From Alteromonas indica (GTDB lineage Bacteria > Pseudomonadota > Gammaproteobacteria > Enterobacterales > Alteromonadaceae), in contig PYVY01000006.1 in NCBI GenBank assembly GCA_003056425.1, forward strand, positions 1 to 64,000: a stretch of DNA of 64,000 bases. Direction: 5' to 3'. The position numbers were made by a program, and so were the translations under genes. Positions 1 to 9,726 of the stretch are shown piece after piece. Each line of letters begins with the position of its first letter. The first letter of the stretch is position 1. The notes below the pieces were generated by a model. It was not told the DNA's origin. It worked only from the letters and a program-made list of their open reading frames with translations, and did not search any database.

Positions 1-2
1 TC

Positions 3-146
3 GATCAACTGCTTGTATCTCATGGTAACTACTCATGTTTTTTGGCGATTACAGAGTACCACCAACAGGCAGTTGATCTCTTCTCACCGTTTAACCATGA
101 GTGGTGCACTTATTATCTGAAATCGGGGGTTCTTGGGTTAAGGTAG
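3..146 (+). CDS. 3' end of an unknown gene cut by the window edge
   Basis: Frame 3 is open from the first bases to a TAG at 144-146, giving 47 residues with ordinary protein composition (it contains LAITEYHQQAVDLF and ends in SGVLGLR). The other forward frames either stop early or read less like protein. No start codon or family motif is visible because the gene begins outside the window. I do not recognise the product; this is an inference from composition only. Confidence 0.4.
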   Translation, partial: DQLLVSHGNYSCFLAITEYHQQAVDLFSPFNHEWCTYYLKSGVLGLR

Positions 147-919
147 TTTTTAGCATCTTATGGCAGTGAGTAGGTACCGCTGTTATTGACGTAATGGTGA
201 AGCCGATAAGAGCATATACCCAAAAGGGCAAATGTAGGCCAATAAAGGATAGCTACGAACGCGGATGTAGGCATTTCTATATGCTCGAAGATACAAGATT
301 TAATTTCCTGAAGCGAGTTGAATTTTCCTTCAAGTATCTATTTAGTTATTATATGGTTAAAAACAACGCAATTAGCGCGATGTTCCTCCCGTTCTGTGGC
401 TGGCAGGTAGGCAACATACTGCCCTGGCCGCTTTTATCAATGCGGGTGCTAAACCTGGCATGTAACGCCCAGCAAACGTATGGTTACACAATTAGTGCTT
501 ATTTTGTGCAAGCAAAAACATTACAGCTCATGATCCATTATATAAAACAGTTAATAAAGTAAGATTATATTAATGGATGGCCGGATAGGCGGAACAGTGA
601 CTTTTGACGCGTTGAAGAAGTAATGTTTTACGGTTGAATTTCACCGCCAGTTGCCGCTGCAGCTTAACTCCAATATGGTGTGCTCTATAGTATTCAATAC
701 CAGGCTTCAAGCTATCGCGAGGTAATAGAGACGATGAGGCGATTAATCCCAATATAACACCAAAATTAACCTCCTAGTTTATCTTCCTATCTTATCCTTC
801 TGTTTTGTCCCGTGACCTGTCCCCCCGATATAAAATGTTACATTCTATTTTCTATTTAATAGCGCTAGATAGGCATGTAAAGTGATATGTTTACTGGTAA
901 TTTCACAAGGAGGATAAAA
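147..919. other. Intergenic, no supported gene
   Basis: An open frame at 194-562 has no Shine-Dalgarno sequence and an unconvincing composition, so it is not called. The final part (about 770-919) must carry the promoter of the outer-membrane protein gene. Its ribosome site AAGGAGG lies near 907-913, just before the ATG at 920. Confidence 0.5.
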
Positions 920-1621
920 ATGAAATTTAAGTCAACCCTAATCGCTTTATCTGTTGCATCTAGTGGAATGGCCTCTGCCAATGTAAATAACGCTAATTTT
1001 GACTTTTTTGAAGCCGGCTTTATTGATATGTCACTTAAGCAGAATGCATTCAATCTTGAGCCAAATGGCTACCGGATAGCCGCTTCTAAACGCTTTCAAA
1101 ACCTATTTGCGTCAATACAAAAAACGCAAACCATGGATAGCCAGCTTAATAAGCAGTTCAGTGATGAGGAAACCTTTTCAAATTCAGTCAATACCCGAGC
1201 TGAAGTGGATATTGAACAGCTACAACTTACTGCGGGTTACATTTTCGATATTTCCGATACGCAAACCTTTGATATCAGTATTTCTTACTCTGATGTAACT
1301 GAAGAGCACAAGCATCGTACAGACCAGGTTATTGTTTACGCGGATGAAAAACCAGCCAACGTAACTACCGATATTGGCATTAGTGAATTTGATATCGACG
1401 TGTACGCAATCAATGCTCGTTACATGTATTACTATGAAAATATACAGCTGAAAGTAAATGTTGGAGGGCAACGGCTAGAAGCATCTGATGAAGATGAAAG
1501 TGCATTCGTGTATGGTGCTGAGCTTGGCTATTATTTTACTGAATCATTTTCAATATCCGTGAGCTATCAGGATTTTGATCGTTACGATACTACGGGCGCA
1601 AATGTACGCTATCATTTTTAA
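920..1621 (+). CDS. Outer-membrane beta-barrel-like protein
   Basis: A protein of 233 residues with a clear signal peptide (MKFKSTLIALSVASSGMASA) and then alternating polar and aromatic stretches that read as beta strands. It ends in NVRYHF, a terminal Phe typical of outer-membrane barrels. The start at 920 is chosen over the in-frame codon at 887 because AAGGAGG lies seven bases upstream and the signal peptide begins there. Length and strand pattern suit a small 8- to 10-strand porin or OmpA-barrel-like protein. The substrate is unknown. It stands alone, followed by a terminator. Confidence 0.65.
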   Translation: MKFKSTLIALSVASSGMASANVNNANFDFFEAGFIDMSLKQNAFNLEPNGYRIAASKRFQNLFASIQKTQTMDSQLNKQFSDEETFSNSVNTRAEVDIEQLQLTAGYIFDISDTQTFDISISYSDVTEEHKHRTDQVIVYADEKPANVTTDIGISEFDIDVYAINARYMYYYENIQLKVNVGGQRLEASDEDESAFVYGAELGYYFTESFSISVSYQDFDRYDTTGANVRYHF

Positions 1622-1638
1622 ATACTAACTATTTTATC

Positions 1639-1686
1639 AAGCCGCCTTATTATGGCCGCCTTATTTTGAAAGCGCGGCTTTTTTAT
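1639..1686 (+). terminator. Rho-independent terminator
   Basis: AAGCCGC at 1639-1645 pairs with GCGGCTT at 1674-1680 and is followed by a run of T. The sequence GCCGCCTTATT is duplicated inside the loop. It lies 18 bases after the stop codon of the outer-membrane protein gene. Confidence 0.6.
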
Positions 1687-1989
1687 TTGCCAGCGCTAGC
1701 AAATTGATTAATTATTATTACTAATATCGATTAATTTGGTCCAAAGACAATGGCTTAATAGATCTGGTTTTATTTATAGTAATATTTATTTCCTTTTATT
1801 TCTTTTTTTCAAAATTTACCCGTTGGCTTTATTCTGGTAAAGGCTAACGCGATAGCGTGCAAAGTGCTAAAATTTCGCCCTTCACTGGCAGGCAAAAAAT
1901 CGTGTTCGGCTCGAATTATACAGCCAGACGGATCTGTCGATTAGCTGTGTGTTGCGTTTTTTGGCGAGAGGGCTGGGCCAAACCAGTAG
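1687..1989. other. Intergenic, nothing recognised
   Basis: AT-rich sequence followed by a more mixed stretch. No open frame with protein-like composition and no RNA gene was seen. Confidence 0.4.
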
Positions 1990-2202
1990 GGCTATGCTGA
2001 CAACAGTCTTTTAGATGCCCAAAAGTATATCGATAAGTATGCGTTCCCAAAAAGGTTTACCATACTAAAGCCTGGGGATTTTAAGCGTGGACCTGGAATT
2101 GTTGCGATAAACGTTATTGCAGAACCTCCCAGCGCTCGGTTTATAACCGTTCCCAATTGGTGGGGCTGGCTATCCGCAGGCCACGCCGCACATGCTTTTT
2201 GA
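1990..2202 (+). pseudogene. Possible relic of an unknown coding sequence
   Basis: A frame open between a TAG (1987-1989) and a TGA (2200-2202) gives 70 residues of protein-like composition, including FTILKPGDFKRGPGIVAI and PNWWGWLSAGHAAH. There is no start codon with a ribosome site. It runs into the upstream side of the acetyltransferase gene in another frame, so it looks like the decayed end of a gene. Family not recognised. Confidence 0.3.
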
Positions 2203-2246
2203 CCAAGCGCTATCTATTGTTACCGGTTTACAGGAAAAAAAGTACG

Positions 2247-2744
2247 TTGAAAATAAGATGTTTGGAAGAGCACGATAGTAAAGACCTTCATGAAATCTAT
2301 AGCTTTACCTCAATATGTGAAAATACCTCTCAGTTACCCTTTTTAAGCGCAGCTGATATTTCCCGTATATTCACAGGCACAGAACAATACACATTAGTAT
2401 CTGTCATTGAAGGAAGAGTAATCGGGCATGTGACCTTTTTCTTAACCAACAAAATTCGAAACAGACATAGCGCCTCTGTTGCTATAGCCGTTCACCCGGA
2501 TAGTCATGGTAAAGGGGTGGGAAGAGCGTTGATGAACGAAGCCCTTAACCAAGCTGATAATTGGCTTAATTTGGTAAGGGTAGAGCTTGAAGTGCACGCA
2601 GATAACCTCTCGGCCGTTTCACTTTATGAAAAAGCAGGCTTTGAAGTAGAAGGCAGAAAGCGTCTGAGTACTTTTAAAAATGGTCGTTACATTGATATGC
2701 TCATAATGTCTCGCCTTCATCCGCATTTCTGTGGGCCCACATAA
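2247..2744 (+). CDS. GNAT-family N-acetyltransferase
   Basis: GNAT acetyltransferases move an acetyl group from acetyl-CoA to an amine. The acetyl-CoA pyrophosphate-binding motif A is visible as VHPDSHGKGVGRALM, and the usual C-terminal NLSAVSLYEKAGFEVEGR follows. The frame is open from 2157, but similarity to the family begins at LKIRCLEEHD, so a TTG start at 2247 (with AGGA about 10 bases upstream) giving 165 residues is preferred. The end KNGRYIDMLIMSRL matches the RimJ/RimL-like or SpeG-like subgroup. Substrate unknown. It has no operon partner and is followed by about 1.7 kb without genes. Confidence 0.8.
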   Translation: MKIRCLEEHDSKDLHEIYSFTSICENTSQLPFLSAADISRIFTGTEQYTLVSVIEGRVIGHVTFFLTNKIRNRHSASVAIAVHPDSHGKGVGRALMNEALNQADNWLNLVRVELEVHADNLSAVSLYEKAGFEVEGRKRLSTFKNGRYIDMLIMSRLHPHFCGPT

Positions 2745-4430
2745 TAAGCGCATTCATTGGTAGCCGTTCGCTGAAACATAACCCTATGCCAGAAACGGTG
2801 TTGCGGCGGTTCACTCACATTTCACGGTCCCCAGGCGACGCTGGGCACACAAAATAAAAGCAAAAGAGCAATGCAAGGCCAAAAACGTAATGTGATAGAA
2901 AATGCTTTTATTGCTTATCTGGCCAAAGCCGCTTCTGTTCTGCTCACGTTTATAATCATAATGTGTTTTGGCATGCGCTAAAATGCCGAAGAAAATTACT
3001 TTTCTGTAAGTCCTTTTCTATGGATGTATTTAAGCCGCCTTTCATTTCTTTCTCTGCTGTTTGTCAGATCGCTATATTTTCACCTTACCTGGGTGAGGTG
3101 TAAAACCATAACACATCATAAGCTCATGCTTTGTTCTGTCAGGGTTACGTCATAGCCCGACGCACCGCTTAACCCTGTTTGTATATGATGTAGCCCTTTC
3201 TTAAAATAGAGAGGATAGAAAAGGCCTGATAGTTTTTTTCATAATATTTTACGCTAATTAGTACATAGCCCATGGCGGGTTAAAAAGCGCAGAAGGCTAA
3301 CTATTTGTTGCGCAGGGGTTATGTTATAAAGCTCATTATCCTCTATGCATGCATGGTTCAGATTGGATTCAATTAATTGCCACGCATCAGTCAATACAAA
3401 GCGTAAATAGGGCGGTAATTGGCAGCTGAACGCGCTGGCTATCGGTGCAGGGCATTATGTTTGCGAGGAGAGATCACCGGTAAAGCGATAAAAAGCCTAT
3501 ACTCTTGCAAGCCTAATAACAAACAATATACCCAGTTCTGTAGCTTCTTATTTCGTGTCGTCCTATGTTAATCGAATTTATGGCTGGCGTTTTTAACCGT
3601 TAACTTACCGGGTGATGTGAGGATTGACGATAAACGTGCTGAGTCTCACTTTGGAAGCAAAGGGAATACCAGGTAAATTTCTCGGCCCCGCCAATGTTGG
3701 TGAAGTTGTGCTATACCATAGCTGACTAAGCAGGAGATGCACCTTATTCACACCTATTCGTAACATTCGCACTTATTTGTAACGCACGACGGGGGGAGCA
3801 GTTCCCTGAGGTTTTGTATTAGCCTACTGGTGTCGCGCGGCTCTGGCTTTTTTAACCCGGCAACGCATCGATTTCAGTAACTATTTTCTATCTCTCCCGC
3901 TATCCCTATCCCCAATGTCATGCCGGCCCCATCCTGGGCGACTAAGTTAAGCGCAGGCCAGCCATTGTCACCTTGGTTGCTGAGCTGTTTACACTGAAAG
4001 TCTCAGGAAAATCAGTGTATCCCGGATGGAAGGTGGGCCGCTTTTAGGAAACTGCCTTAAATATGAAAAGGTAGCTCCCGGATATACCGGTCTCAGGCGC
4101 TAAGGAAAATAGCGAAAAGGGGATTGGGTCGTTTAATTCACATAACGCCCACTGTGGCTTTATCCATGCCTATTAACCCACAGCCGATTAGTTGATACTT
4201 AATGGTGCGGCATTGAGTAATGGGCGGTAAACACAATCGCTATTTAGTTATTGATGCAGGGTTATCTGGGAAGTACTTATTGAGGTTAATGGGTAAAGAA
4301 AAATAGTGCCAAGCGCTCCATATTGGTATTAGAAAATATACACAACCAAGATAGCGTATTAATTGATGGTGTTATGCACACGATGTGCGCATAGAAAGGC
4401 CCGCGCAGCCTGCGGGCCCGCTAAAACAGA
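2745..4430. other. Long gene-free stretch
   Basis: Almost 1.7 kb in which no frame on either strand is both long and protein-like. No tRNA, rRNA or insertion sequence ends were recognised. Its length is unusual for a bacterial chromosome and suggests a decayed region or an unannotated RNA. Confidence 0.5.
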
Positions 4431-5066
4431 TTACTGAATGACTGCTTTTAATGGCTGATCACCGGTAAATAGACCATAAATGCGATTATATGCTTTTGGA
4501 TTATCTACGCTGTACATTATGGCCGTCGCCACATCTTCACGGGGGATGGTTCTGGCTTCGTCATTACTAGGTACGAGTTCTTGTACATATTCAGTGCCAG
4601 GCTCGTCTGTAAGTGAACCCGGACGCAAGATAGTATAATTCAGACCACTATTACGTAGGTGCTCATCTGCCATGTGTTTGGCTACCAGGTAAGGTTTTAT
4701 CGGAGAATCTATTGCGTCTGGGTCGTCTGAACCCACCGAGCTAACCATAACAAATTGCTGTATATTTGCTTCTCGGGCGTATTCCACAGCATTGCGCGCG
4801 GCCCACAAATCTATCAACAGGGTTTTTTCAGGGCCGGTATTACCCCCGGAACCGGCGCAAAATACCACGGTATCACAGCCTTCAAAAGCAGCCGAAAAAT
4901 CATCTTCAAGATCTTGCTCATAAACTGACAGTGCAGAATGAGTGATATCTGAGATTTTATCTTTGTTACGTAAAAGTGCGGTGACATTGTGGCCTGCATT
5001 TAACAGCTTCTGAGTAGCTTGTTTGCCAATTTGTCCACTTGCACCGATCACTAAAACATTACTCAT
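4431..5066 (-). CDS. Atypical SDR, NAD(P)-binding oxidoreductase/NmrA-like
   Basis: A protein of 211 residues beginning MSNVLVIGASGQIGKQA. The N-terminal GxSGxxG motif (residues 8-14) is the dinucleotide-binding turn of a Rossmann fold, and a YLVAK (YxxxK) motif lies past the middle, as in SDR enzymes. SSVGSDDPD and LNYTILRPGSLTDEPGT match the YwnB/YhfK-like NAD(P)H-binding group. The frame extends to a GTG at 5078, but the ATG at 5066 has GGAG nine bases upstream and starts exactly at the fold. Substrate unknown. It is a single gene. Confidence 0.8.
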   Translation of the reverse strand: MSNVLVIGASGQIGKQATQKLLNAGHNVTALLRNKDKISDITHSALSVYEQDLEDDFSAAFEGCDTVVFCAGSGGNTGPEKTLLIDLWAARNAVEYAREANIQQFVMVSSVGSDDPDAIDSPIKPYLVAKHMADEHLRNSGLNYTILRPGSLTDEPGTEYVQELVPSNDEARTIPREDVATAIMYSVDNPKAYNRIYGLFTGDQPLKAVIQ

Positions 5067-5582
5067 ACTCTTCTCCACTTTAAAAATATGCTATTTGTTC
5101 GCTTTGGTAAGAAATACAGATCACCTGAACTTGGGGACAGCCATTATCCTTTTAATTTGCAGCGTTGACGGACGCAGTAGATTAGCCGCAAGGTGTGACA
5201 GCTTTATACAAAATGTTTCACTATGTAATCCTGTTTTCCATTATGCCATGCTCTACAGTATAACAAGGTGCGCTATACCGGTGGTTGTTCCGGTTAGTTG
5301 CGTTTCCTGTCTTGGCGCTACGCGTACAGCGGGGCTTGCAGGCCTTTTGTAGCCCGTCACGTACCCGCTGTACCGTGCGTCCTTTTCGTATAATCCACGT
5401 TTCGATTACTCCGTAATTATTGTCACTACCATCCTGGCAGCGTTCCTTTACCCTCAAAAGCAGCGCATATGAAAAGTCCTGATTTTGATCAATCGTTTTT
5501 TATAATTACATATTTTTAATAAACCGATGAACCATGCGATTTTGTCCCCGTACGCATTGCACAAGACAAAGGAATATTATCT
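5067..5582. other. Intergenic, no supported gene
   Basis: It holds the promoter side of the SDR gene on the minus strand and the upstream side of the small gene at 5583. Overlapping open frames here (5221-5457 and others) lack ribosome sites and plausible composition. Confidence 0.4.
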
Positions 5583-5834
5583 ATGTTTGGTGAGTTTTTT
5601 GAGGCGCAGTCCGTCCAGATTCTGGATCAATCCGGCCGGTCACTCGGCTTTTTTAAAGCCAATCGGCAGGCTGATAGAGCATTTGTGCAGGTTCCCGCTG
5701 ACCTACTAGAACCTTGTTCACAGATAAAGCTGGTATTTAGCAACCTTGAAAAATACCGCTTTCCTCGGCAGAAACTCACTATTACACGCGGCATGATGAT
5801 GGTTCCTGATTGTCTTGAGGTGCGACTTTGCTAG
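5583..5834 (+). CDS. Small protein of unknown function
   Basis: 83 residues, starting at an ATG preceded by AAAGGA nine bases upstream. The composition is protein-like (FEAQSVQILDQSGRSLGFF, then FVQVPADLLEPC), with no signal peptide or membrane segment. I do not recognise the family. It lies 110 bases before the catalase gene on the same strand, so co-transcription is possible but not shown. An overlapping frame at 5527-5709 looks like a shadow. Confidence 0.5.
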   Translation: MFGEFFEAQSVQILDQSGRSLGFFKANRQADRAFVQVPADLLEPCSQIKLVFSNLEKYRFPRQKLTITRGMMMVPDCLEVRLC

Positions 5835-5944
5835 TCGTCGTGCACCAAATCTTTATTTGTTTTAACCCATTTTTCTGCAATTGATGTAAAAACCGTAGCA
5901 GTTAATTTTTGTTTCAAACTCATCTATGAAGGATAGCATTGAAC

Positions 5945-8014
5945 ATGGCTGAATCTTTTAAATATACCGGTAACAAAGGCAATGGTGGGGAGCTGCACCA
6001 ACTGCCAGCGGATGAAAGTGAAATCATGACTACGGCACAAGGGTGCCCGATTAGCGATGATCAAAACTCTCTGAAAGCAGGTGCGCGTGGACCCACGTTG
6101 CTTGAAGACCATATCATGCGCGAAAAGATTTTTCATTTCGACCATGAGCGTATTCCTGAGCGGGTTGTCCATGCTCGCGGTTACGGCGCGCACGGTTACT
6201 TTGAAACCTATGATGACTTTTCTGATATAACCTGTGCTGACCTGTTTCAGCGTAAAGGAGAGCAGACCCCCGTTTTTGTTCGCTTCTCCACCGTAGCAGG
6301 GAATAAAGGATCACCTGATCTGGCACGTGATGTACGTGGCTTTGCAGTAAAATTTTATACCAATGAAGGTAACTGGGATTTAGTAGGTAATAATATCCCC
6401 GTATTTTTCATCCAAGATGCTATCAAGTTCCCGGACTTGGTTCACAGTGCTAAACAAGAACCTGACCGCGCTTTCCCGCAGGCGCAAACGGCACACGACA
6501 ATTTCTGGGATTTTGCGAGCTTGTCGCCAGAATCTGTTCACATGCTGATGTGGATTATGTCGGATCGTGCAATTCCACGTTCATTCCGCTTTATGGAAGG
6601 TTTTGGTGTACATACATTCAAGCTGATCAATAGTAAGGGCGAAGAAAAGTATGTGAAGTTCCACTGGAAGCCTAAGTGTGGTTTACAGTCAGTAGTATGG
6701 AACGAAGCGCTAAAAATCAATGGTGCGGATCCAGATTTCCATCGTCGTGACCTATGGAATACTATCCAGGCTGGCGATTTTCCAGAATGGGAACTGGGTG
6801 TTCAGATATTTGACCAGGAATTTGCTGATAATTTTGAGTTTGATGTGTTTGATGCAACAAAGATTATTCCTGAGGAACAAGTGCCTGTTACCATCGTTGG
6901 TAAAATGGTACTAAACCGCATGGTCGACAACTTCTTTGCAGAGACCGAGCAGGTTGCTTTCTGTACCCAGAATATAGTGCCAGGTATTGATTTTACGCCT
7001 GATCCACTACTGCAAGGCCGTAATTTTTCTTACTTGGATACGCAGCTTAAACGCCTGGGTAGCCCTAACTTTACGCAAATCCCAATTAACGCCCCGCGTT
7101 GCCCTATGCGCCACTTCCAGCAAGATGGCCACATGGCTATGCAAAATCCTAAGGGTCGAGTTAACTACGAACCGAATTCCTGGTCGCAGGGCGAAGATAA
7201 CCCTCGTGCATGTCCTGCACATGGTTATAAGAGCTCAAGCCAGCCAATTGAAGGCGATAAGCTACGCTATCGTTCTGAAACATTTGCTGATCACTACAGC
7301 CAGGCCATCCAGTTCTATAAGAGCCAGACGCCAGTAGAGCAAACCCACATTCGCGATGCATTTATTTTTGAATTGTCGAAGGTAGAAACGTTAGCTATTC
7401 GCGAGCGTGTTGTATCTCACCTTAGAAATGTAGATGAAGCTCTGGCTACCGCCGTAGCTGAAGGGCTTGGTTTTGAAGAAATGCCGGATAAAGCGGAAGC
7501 CGCTATGGCACCGCGTGATGATTTGATGGTATCCGACAAGCTGAGTATTCTTAAAAACGGTCCAAGTACCTTTAAGGGTCGCAAACTGGGTATTTTCTGC
7601 TGCTCAGGTGTAGAAGATGAATTGCTGGAAGGTTTATTACAATCGCTGAAAGCGGAAGGTGCAATGTACGAAATTGTGGCGCCTACCGTACACGGTATTA
7701 AAACTGCTGGTGGTAAACACATTAAAGGAAATCAGGTTATCGATGGTGGACCTTCGGTATTGTACGATGCCGTAGCAGTATTGTTAACTGAGGAAGGTGC
7801 AAAAGCGCAAGCAAAAGTGCCCGAAGCTAAAGACTTCGTCATGGATGCTTTCGCTCATAACAAGTTTATTGGTTACATCGGCGGTACTAAACCGCTGTTT
7901 GATGAACTTAATATGACATCGAAAATGGATGGCGGATTTGTTGATTTAGACAGCAAAACCGCTGATGATTTCATCGCGACCTTGCGCAATACCCGCTATT
8001 GGCAACGTGGCTAA
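5945..8014 (+). CDS. katE: Large-subunit (clade 2, HPII-type) haem catalase
   Basis: Splits hydrogen peroxide into water and oxygen. The protein has 689 residues from the ATG at 5945, which has AAGGA 11 bases upstream; an in-frame TTG lies at 5939. The distal haem histidine is in [12 protein letters not shown] (H76), the distal Asn in [10 protein letters not shown] (N149), and the proximal haem-ligand Tyr in [12 protein letters not shown] (Y363). Around residues 535-689 it has the extra flavodoxin/GATase1-like C-terminal domain ([17 protein letters not shown]) that defines the large KatE/HPII clade; small-subunit catalases stop near 500 residues. It is monocistronic, with its own terminator. 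Confidence 0.97.
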   Translation: MAESFKYTGNKGNGGELHQLPADESEIMTTAQGCPISDDQNSLKAGARGPTLLEDHIMREKIFHFDHERIPERVVHARGYGAHGYFETYDDFSDITCADLFQRKGEQTPVFVRFSTVAGNKGSPDLARDVRGFAVKFYTNEGNWDLVGNNIPVFFIQDAIKFPDLVHSAKQEPDRAFPQAQTAHDNFWDFASLSPESVHMLMWIMSDRAIPRSFRFMEGFGVHTFKLINSKGEEKYVKFHWKPKCGLQSVVWNEALKINGADPDFHRRDLWNTIQAGDFPEWELGVQIFDQEFADNFEFDVFDATKIIPEEQVPVTIVGKMVLNRMVDNFFAETEQVAFCTQNIVPGIDFTPDPLLQGRNFSYLDTQLKRLGSPNFTQIPINAPRCPMRHFQQDGHMAMQNPKGRVNYEPNSWSQGEDNPRACPAHGYKSSSQPIEGDKLRYRSETFADHYSQAIQFYKSQTPVEQTHIRDAFIFELSKVETLAIRERVVSHLRNVDEALATAVAEGLGFEEMPDKAEAAMAPRDDLMVSDKLSILKNGPSTFKGRKLGIFCCSGVEDELLEGLLQSLKAEGAMYEIVAPTVHGIKTAGGKHIKGNQVIDGGPSVLYDAVAVLLTEEGAKAQAKVPEAKDFVMDAFAHNKFIGYIGGTKPLFDELNMTSKMDGGFVDLDSKTADDFIATLRNTRYWQRG

Positions 8015-8041
8015 GCCATAGAAGCTTTTGTTTTAAAGTAA

Positions 8042-8069
8042 AAAAGGCGAACCCAGGTTCGCCTTTTTT
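8042..8069 (+). terminator. Strong intrinsic terminator after the catalase gene
   Basis: GGCGAAC (8046-8052) pairs with GTTCGCC (8057-8063), flanked by a run of A before and six T after. Because of the A and T runs it could work in both directions. Confidence 0.9.
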
Positions 8070-8209
8070 GTATGTGAAAAACATAAATTCACGGGTTATT
8101 GCTTAGCCCTGCACAGCCAAAGGTATCTGCTGGTTGTAGCAGAGCTGAACTTTTGTACCGGTCCGCTAGTAGAATGTGTCAACAATTATGGCAAACGGCA
8201 AACGAGAAA

Positions 8210-8247
8210 GTAGGGAAAGTAGAAAGTAGGGAAAGTAGAAAGTAGTA
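8210..8247. repeat. Perfect tandem repeat of a 16-base purine-rich unit
   Basis: GTAGGGAAAGTAGAAA occurs twice in direct succession (8210-8225 and 8226-8241), followed by a partial third copy. Such short perfect repeats can change copy number by replication slippage. Confidence 0.85.
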
Positions 8248-8409
8248 AACGCGAAGCTATTTTGTTAGCGGCAAATAGCGAAGCATATCAGTTGGATGAA
8301 CAATACTAATTAGTGGACGACAAGCGGTTAGGTTATTGGCTGCTGTTATTAAAAGGTGTGCATGCTATGGCATCAGTCCGCCACCCTTATAACCTGAAAC
8401 ATCATAACC

Positions 8410-8692
8410 CGCATCTACATAGCCAGCCAGCGTCATAATCTCGTACTATAACCACCGTTACCGACAAAGCTGCTAGCATTATAACCGCGTGTCATTACCG
8501 CCTGTACCGACAAAGTTGTCAGCATCGTACCCCCGTACTGTGACCACCTATAACGAAAGAACCCTGTAGCATCATAACCGCGTGTCATTACCGCCTGTAC
8601 CGACAAAGTTGTCAGCATCGTGCCCCCGTACCCTCGCACTGTGACCACCTGTAACGAAAGAACCCGGTAGCATCATAACCTCGTGTCAGCAC
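8410..8692 (-). repeat. Degenerate tandem repeat of about 93-101 bases, probably a decayed repeat-protein gene
   Basis: Units begin at 8477, 8570 and 8671 (partial) with GCAT(T/C)ATAACC(G/T)CGTG. The second unit differs mainly by an 8-base insertion near 8630, and a more diverged unit precedes 8477. On the minus strand the repeat codes, in changing frames, for Gly/Tyr-rich peptides (TRGYDATGF, FVGNGGYSTRL, AGYVDAGYDVSGYKGGG). This suggests the frameshifted C-terminal part of a repeat protein. No start codon with a ribosome site was found. Confidence 0.6.
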
Positions 8693-8775
8693 AACCGGGG
8701 AGCATCACAATATTGCGGCATATAAACTGCCATGAGGAACACATCGAATACGTTATCGGTCACGCCAGCACAATA

Positions 8776-9234
8776 CTATCGGGCGCAGCAATGCTTGAAT
8801 TTTTTGCCACTTTGGCAGGGGCAGGAATCGTTACGGCCTATTTTTATACTACTGGAGTCGGTATGAATAACCCCATCGTGATAACGCCACTTGCTATCTT
8901 CAAATACAAATTGGGATGTTTCATGCAATATACCGGTGTTATTACCTTCAAAATAGTAAGCGGAAAATTCAACCGTATTGAGGGCGCTGTTTGCAGCATT
9001 TACGTTTAGCGCAAACCATTTTATGCCAACCGCACTACTTTGAATGTCCTGCTCACTAAGGGCTTGACGTTGCGCCTTACTGTATGTGGCGATAATGTAT
9101 TGATAATCACTTATACAGTATGCGCTAAAGCGAGAGCGCATGAGTTGCTCAGGGCTATCGGCCTCTCGGGCGCCTGTTATAATTGGCTCACAACACTCAA
9201 TAAACGATATTTGACTACAGCAATAACAACGCAT
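8776..9234 (-). CDS. YchJ-family (UPF0225) SEC-C motif protein
   Basis: 152 residues from the ATG at 9234, with GGA seven bases upstream; the frame continues to a GTG at 9246. The N-terminal part carries the YchJ pattern: paired cysteines in CYCCSQISFIECCEPII, then SPEQLMRSRFSAYCI. The C-terminal IGRNDSCPCQSGKKFKHCC is a SEC-C motif, a zinc-binding element also found in SecA. The first Cys cluster is slightly off the usual CPCGS form. Function in the cell is not known; zinc binding is inferred from the family. It lies 51 bases downstream of the SulA-like gene on the same strand. Confidence 0.85.
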   Translation of the reverse strand: MRCYCCSQISFIECCEPIITGAREADSPEQLMRSRFSAYCISDYQYIIATYSKAQRQALSEQDIQSSAVGIKWFALNVNAANSALNTVEFSAYYFEGNNTGILHETSQFVFEDSKWRYHDGVIHTDSSSIKIGRNDSCPCQSGKKFKHCCAR

Positions 9235-9285
9235 GACACATTCCACAGAAAAAGCAGAACGCTATTTTACTGGTTTTGCGAGGAA

Positions 9286-9636
9286 TCACCAGGGACCCAC
9301 AACCACCTTATCGGGGGCTTCAGCCGACACCGTAATATTTACCAGCGATACGTCGTACTGCTTGCACATTACTGCCACTTCCAGCGTTTCCTGATTATTT
9401 AATATCAGGTTTTCAACGTATACCGACTCACACTTTCCGCTCTCTATTAAGCGCTTTATCCAAATGCCGAGTTTTTCGCGGCCAGGCTTTTGAATTCGGA
9501 TACCATTTTCTACCTCTTTAGAAAACCCTACCGTATTGGCTAACAGATAACGCCAGCCTTTTGGTTTTGGATGTGGCACTACGCCGCTATCCAGAGGCAA
9601 AGGAAGTTGAAAAGTATTGGAAGTGTGTTCAATCAT
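9286..9636 (-). CDS. SulA-like SOS-induced cell-division inhibitor (putative)
   Basis: 116 residues. The order GWRYLLANTVGFSKEVENGI, then WIKRLIESGKCESVYVENLI, resembles the RecA-like fold of SulA, which binds FtsZ and halts division during DNA damage. Sequence likeness to E. coli SulA is weak, so the name rests mainly on a near-consensus LexA box (9643-9662) directly before the start codon. No other ribosome site is visible, so the AGG inside the operator probably serves that role and LexA would cover both. The alternative is another SOS-regulated small protein of unknown function. Confidence 0.6.
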   Translation of the reverse strand: MIEHTSNTFQLPLPLDSGVVPHPKPKGWRYLLANTVGFSKEVENGIRIQKPGREKLGIWIKRLIESGKCESVYVENLILNNQETLEVAVMCKQYDVSLVNITVSAEAPDKVVVGPW

Positions 9637-9642
9637 CGGGAT

Positions 9643-9662
9643 ACCTGTTTATCCATACAGTA
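9643..9662 (-). promoter_or_regulatory. LexA operator (SOS box)
   Basis: On the minus strand it reads TACTGTATGGATAAACAGGT, a CTG-N10-CAG site very close to the gammaproteobacterial consensus TACTGTATATATATACAGTA. Its last bases overlap the only candidate Shine-Dalgarno sequence of the SulA-like gene, six bases before the ATG. A further TACAGTA half-site lies just upstream near 9678-9684. Confidence 0.85.
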
Positions 9663-9726
9663 TGTCTATACAATAGTACTGTATAAAAAAACATGCAAGT
9701 AAATTTTTAGCGCAGGTTATTTCCAG

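Larger units (their letters stand above)
8070..8775. other. Gene-free stretch with two kinds of repeat
   Basis: No intact gene is seen between the catalase terminator and the YchJ-like gene. It contains a 16-base purine-rich duplication (8210-8247) and a degenerate tandem repeat of about 95 bases (8410-8692), listed separately. Confidence 0.6.

Noticed and set aside
194-562. Open frame of 122 codons near the window start
   Set aside because: No ribosome site, unnatural residue mix and no family pattern; probably a chance frame.
8477-8692. Tandem repeat considered as a CRISPR array
   Set aside because: Units are long (93-101 bases) and repeat throughout, with no alternation of a short constant repeat and unique spacers, and no cas genes nearby.
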